From Acidobacteriota bacterium (GTDB lineage Bacteria > Acidobacteriota > Blastocatellia > RBC074), in assembly GCA_017991275.1 (NCBI GenBank), contig JAGNMH010000128.1:1-9969 (forward strand): a stretch of 9,969 bases of DNA, in the 5' to 3' direction. Shown here in pieces: positions 7,616 through 9,969 of the stretch (the first letter of the stretch is position 1; each line of letters opens with the position of its first letter). The translations under genes were made by a program, and so were the position numbers. The notes beneath the pieces were generated by a model. That model did not search any database, was not told the DNA's origin, and saw nothing but the letters and a program-made list of their open reading frames with translations.

Positions 7616-7654
7616 CAAAGCCAACCTCAAATTTGAAATTCGAGATTGGCTTTG
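7616..7654 (-). terminator. 13-bp hairpin between ssrA and murI, probable ssrA terminator
   Basis: Bases 7616-7628 and 7642-7654 pair along 13 positions (one G-U on the transcript), with a 13-base loop. It begins just after the tmRNA 3' end. No clear U-run follows on the - strand (UCAUCUG), so termination may be partial. The 3' arm contains the only GAGG ahead of murI, so the same hairpin could hold back murI translation. Confidence 0.6.
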
Positions 7655-7659
7655 AGTGA

Positions 7660-8041
<382 letters not shown>

Positions 8042-8070
8042 GTGAGTTTGCATTTCAGCGAACGACTTGG

Positions 8071-8099
8071 AGTGTAAGTGCGCAGTTTGAAAAGTTCAA
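8071..8099 (-). promoter_or_regulatory. Probable ssrA promoter
   Basis: On the - strand TTGAAC (8094-8099) and TACACT (8071-8076) are separated by exactly 17 bases. The -10 box ends 29 bases ahead of the mature 5' end at 8041, leaving a leader of roughly 20 bases for RNase P to remove. Matches to consensus are 4 of 6 in each box. Confidence 0.5.
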
Positions 8100-8168
8100 G
8101 GCGGTGTTTTTTCGGCCGCGTCCTATATTCGATTATGGTTAAGACACTACCGAATTTTCACTAAGCAG

Positions 8169-8198
8169 TTGCAAACGACAACCACACTGGCATAGCAT
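8169..8198 (+). promoter_or_regulatory. Weak candidate promoter for the three-gene cassette
   Basis: TTGCAA (8169-8174), an 18-base gap and TAGCAT (8193-8198) make a poor but correctly spaced pair, 52 bases before the first gene. The leader after it is AT-rich and shows no Shine-Dalgarno site. The region 8100-8168 between this and the ssrA promoter shows nothing else I recognise. Confidence 0.22.
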
Positions 8199-8250
8199 TG
8201 CATATCGTAGCAGTGCCTTTAATCCTTGAAATTTCTCAATAAACAATACT

Positions 8251-8634
8251 ATGAACAGCGAAGCGACCTCAACTGATACCGTGTCAAGTGAATCTCGCGC
8301 AATCACTTTCCATCACATTAAAAGTAATCTTTTCAGAGTTATCCATGCTGATGGTGTGTGGGGTGGCGTAACACCGAACTTAAATATCCAATTGGCTTTT
8401 TACAGTGAGCGAAATCCTATTCCAAAATCAGTAAAGCAGGAATTTGGACATGATGGGCTTCCTGGGGAAATAATTGAAACTGACGGTCGACAAGGTATCG
8501 TGCGTGAATTTGACACAAGCGTGGTGCTTAGTCTTGAAGTTGCCAAAGCATTTCATACGTGGTTGGGTAAAAAGATTGAACAGGCAGACACTATAGTTAA
8601 GAAAGTAGGGAACGAAATAACGGAGGCTCTTTAA
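8251..8634 (+). CDS. Small DUF3467-like protein, first gene of the cassette
   Basis: 127 residues. After a Ser/Thr-rich start (1-17) comes a compact domain: FRVIHADGVWGGVTPN, then a strand ending FYSERNPIP, a charged middle part, and REFDTSVVLSLEVAKAFHTWLGKKIEQ. The last part (a strand, then a helix after 'SLEVAKAF') follows the layout of DUF3467-type proteins, where a beta meander is followed by a helix opening with a similar phrase. That link is inferred from pattern, not proven. No signal peptide or membrane segment. No Shine-Dalgarno site precedes the ATG, suggesting a leaderless or weakly initiated message. The stop is one base from the next gene's ATG. Base composition is clearly more AT-rich than the murI-rph region. 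Function unknown. Confidence 0.8.
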   Translation: MNSEATSTDTVSSESRAITFHHIKSNLFRVIHADGVWGGVTPNLNIQLAFYSERNPIPKSVKQEFGHDGLPGEIIETDGRQGIVREFDTSVVLSLEVAKAFHTWLGKKIEQADTIVKKVGNEITEAL

Positions 8635-8635
8635 G

Positions 8636-9175
8636 ATGAAACGAATTAAATATTTTGGGCAAAACTATGAAGGGGCTCTGAAGAATAGGACAGTTATTCC
8701 CTCCAATGACGATTGCCCGTTTACAAGTATTTCAAATCCCTATGTGGATAAAACGACTCCAGCTAGTCCACAACGCTATATTGTGAACGATCAGGCCGTA
8801 TCAACCGGCACTAAGCAATCCACCTTTATCACTATCCGACGTGAGGTCATTGGCCAACGAGTAGGCGCGGCAAAGATCTCAATGGTAAGAAATCAATCGC
8901 AGGTTGACGACTTTCTCGCAACGCGCATATTTCTTATTCAGATTATTCGTGAAGCTTGCGAGCAGATCGAAAAATGTTTTGGACCGGACCCAAGCTTGGT
9001 CTTAGAAACTTCCATAGACCCAGAGGATGGAAGCCCCAGTCTTCTATTACTTATTCAGACCAGCAAAAGGGCCGTCGAAGCCCTCCCAATGCTTGATAGG
9101 TTTGATGAAGACTGGTGGTTTGATAATGCCGATAGAGCAAGAGGGCTTTTAACGATCAAGTTGGAGTATGTTTGA
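8636..9175 (+). CDS. Uncharacterised 179-residue protein, second gene of the cassette
   Basis: I do not recognise a named family. The start is firm: GGAGG at 8622-8626, 9 bases before the ATG. The N-terminal third (1-60) is polar and likely extended. From about residue 60 it becomes mixed: TFITIRREV, a long helix (about 90-115, FLATRIFLIQIIREACEQIE), a strand-rich part with ETSIDPEDGSPSLLLLIQTS, and a C-terminus with LDRFDEDWWFDNADRARG followed by a final strand LTIKLEYV. The FDEDWW segment is the most distinctive mark. No signal peptide or transmembrane helix. Its TGA stop overlaps the next gene's ATG by one base, so it is translated together with the HEPN protein. A partner or regulator of that protein is the simplest inference. 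Confidence 0.82.
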   Translation: MKRIKYFGQNYEGALKNRTVIPSNDDCPFTSISNPYVDKTTPASPQRYIVNDQAVSTGTKQSTFITIRREVIGQRVGAAKISMVRNQSQVDDFLATRIFLIQIIREACEQIEKCFGPDPSLVLETSIDPEDGSPSLLLLIQTSKRAVEALPMLDRFDEDWWFDNADRARGLLTIKLEYV

Positions 9176-9540
9176 TGGAGTTTGACTGGGCAGACTACAA
9201 AACCCTGGCCTATCAACTACGCCAGCAATCAGACGATGCAGCTAAACGATCAGCCATTAGCCGCGTGTATTATTCTGTTTACCACAAAGCGCAGAACTAT
9301 CTTAAAGAGAAACATGACTTTCAGGTCTCGCGGATGGGGGAAGGGTCGCATAAAAGGGTTTGGGATGGGTTTCGAGGAAAAGGGCGAACCTTCACTGCAG
9401 TAGCAGAAAAGGGTATTGAATTGAAAGAAAACCGCCAAAAAGCCGATTACGATCCTGCTATTATCAGACTTGACGATCTTCTGGATGAATCCTTTATTGT
9501 CGCAGAGAGGCTTCTTGAATACCTCGGCAAGCTGCCTTGA
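9175..9540 (+). CDS. HEPN-domain protein (UPF0332-like), third gene of the cassette
   Basis: 121 residues from the ATG that overlaps the preceding stop (TGATG), with GGAG at 9163-9166. A TTG three bases earlier is possible but less likely. Seen: KRSAISRVYYSVYHKAQNYL (24-43), the hallmark helix of HEPN proteins, and LKENRQKADYD (83-93), the R..ADY signature common in UPF0332-type HEPN proteins. A C-terminal helix (SFIVAERLLEYL) completes the four-helix bundle. A spacing that fits the RNase pattern Rx4-6H occurs at Arg53-His59 (RMGEGSH), but it lies in an inter-helix loop, so catalysis is uncertain. Family knowledge: many HEPN proteins are toxin RNases or partners of nucleotidyltransferase antitoxins. 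No nucleotidyltransferase gene is seen here. Confidence 0.85.
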   Translation: MEFDWADYKTLAYQLRQQSDDAAKRSAISRVYYSVYHKAQNYLKEKHDFQVSRMGEGSHKRVWDGFRGKGRTFTAVAEKGIELKENRQKADYDPAIIRLDDLLDESFIVAERLLEYLGKLP

Positions 9541-9584
9541 TCTCTTCGTAATAAATCAAAGGAGAATACAACTCTTTTTCTCCA

Positions 9585-9636
9585 ACGAAGCCAAACGAAA
9601 AAAAGTAAGTTCGCTTTTGTTGCTCTTCGTGTTTTC
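9585..9636. terminator. Possible bidirectional terminator between convergent genes
   Basis: ACGAAG (9585-9590) pairs with CTTCGT (9625-9630), followed by GTTTTC. An inner CAAACGAA can pair with TTCG and TTTTG around an A-rich loop, giving a T-run in the opposite direction. A smaller GGAGAA/TTCTCC pair (9561-9583) precedes it. Position between two genes that face each other fits termination; pairing is imperfect. Confidence 0.35.
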
Positions 9637-9661
9637 TAGGTGTGAAAGTCTTTTCCATTGC

Positions 9662-9969
9662 CTATTTACCGCGAAGTTTGGCCGTTGCCGCTTCAATCTG
9701 AGCCGTCATTGCGCCAATGGTCTGGCTGATGACTTTTACTTGCTCCGCCGCTTCCGCCCAGTTCTTTTGTTCCAGAGCTTCACGGACGCCGGGCAGAGTC
9801 TTCACGCCGTAGCCGGTATAAAACCCTGGAGCGTAAATTTGATGCTTGAACCAATCGCGGCGAGGCAGTCCGGCTTCGGACAGCAGCTTGCGTTCGGATT
9901 GGTACAGCAGCCGATTCAGTTCTTTGGCGTCTGCGGGGAACGTGCCGGTGCGGGCAATGGCTCCCAGAG
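9662..9969 (-). CDS. M28-family peptidase, C-terminal dimerisation domain only (PSMA/transferrin-receptor-like), 5' part outside window
   Basis: Reading leftwards from the window edge, 101 codons remain open down to TAG at 9662-9664. The translation includes LNRLLYQSERKLLSEAGLPRR, DWFKHQIYAPG and YGVKTLPGVREAL, then a helix with QTIGAMTAQIEAA and the end KLRGK. This is the pattern of the C-terminal helical dimerisation domain of glutamate carboxypeptidase II (PSMA)-like proteins in peptidase family M28. The zinc-binding catalytic part would be upstream, beyond 9969, so activity cannot be judged. Family knowledge: such enzymes remove C-terminal glutamate or similar residues from peptides, and bacterial members are usually exported. 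It faces the HEPN cassette tail to tail. The more GC-rich composition matches the rest of the chromosome rather than the cassette. Confidence 0.85.
   Translation of the reverse strand, partial: LGAIARTGTFPADAKELNRLLYQSERKLLSEAGLPRRDWFKHQIYAPGFYTGYGVKTLPGVREALEQKNWAEAAEQVKVISQTIGAMTAQIEAATAKLRGK

Noticed and set aside
8181..8216. CACTG...CAGTG inverted repeat in the cassette leader as an operator
   Set aside because: Only 5 bp match across a long spacer, which is expected by chance.

Overview
The window looks like chromosomal DNA of a free-living, moderately GC-rich Gram-negative-type bacterium. The mix of an exported caspase-family protein, small secreted proteins, a Fic protein, a TIGR03842-type flavin oxidoreductase and a PSMA-like M28 peptidase fits Acidobacteriota (possibly Blastocatellia). 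That placement is an inference from gene content, not a proven assignment.

Left part (1-4329, + strand): an almost complete class II Fic protein whose start codon begins one base before the window. It is followed by a short spacer with an 11-bp perfect inverted repeat and a third half-site. Then come an exported three-domain caspase-family peptidase and, 5 bases after its stop, a helical-repeat protein related to the C-terminal region of SWIM zinc-finger proteins. Next, on its own, is an LLM-class flavin oxidoreductase (4419-5417, +), whose 3' end overlaps a convergent gene.

Middle part (5404-8041, - strand): a compact set read as ssrA (tmRNA), then murI (glutamate racemase), rph (RNase PH) and a small secreted protein. 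murI and rph overlap by 14 bases, and rph abuts the next gene as TAAATG. ssrA is complete and its tag reading frame can be read directly. It has a plausible promoter upstream and a 13-bp hairpin downstream, which also covers the murI leader.

Right part (8251-9540, + strand): an AT-richer three-gene cassette. It encodes a DUF3467-like small protein, an unrecognised 179-aa protein and a HEPN-domain protein, tightly coupled by stop/start junctions. This is the best candidate for an undescribed module, possibly of stress or defence type. The window ends with the 3' end of a convergent M28-family peptidase gene (transferrin-receptor-like dimerisation domain). No stretch longer than about 210 bases lacks a gene. 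No CRISPR array, insertion sequence, rRNA or ordinary tRNA was seen.
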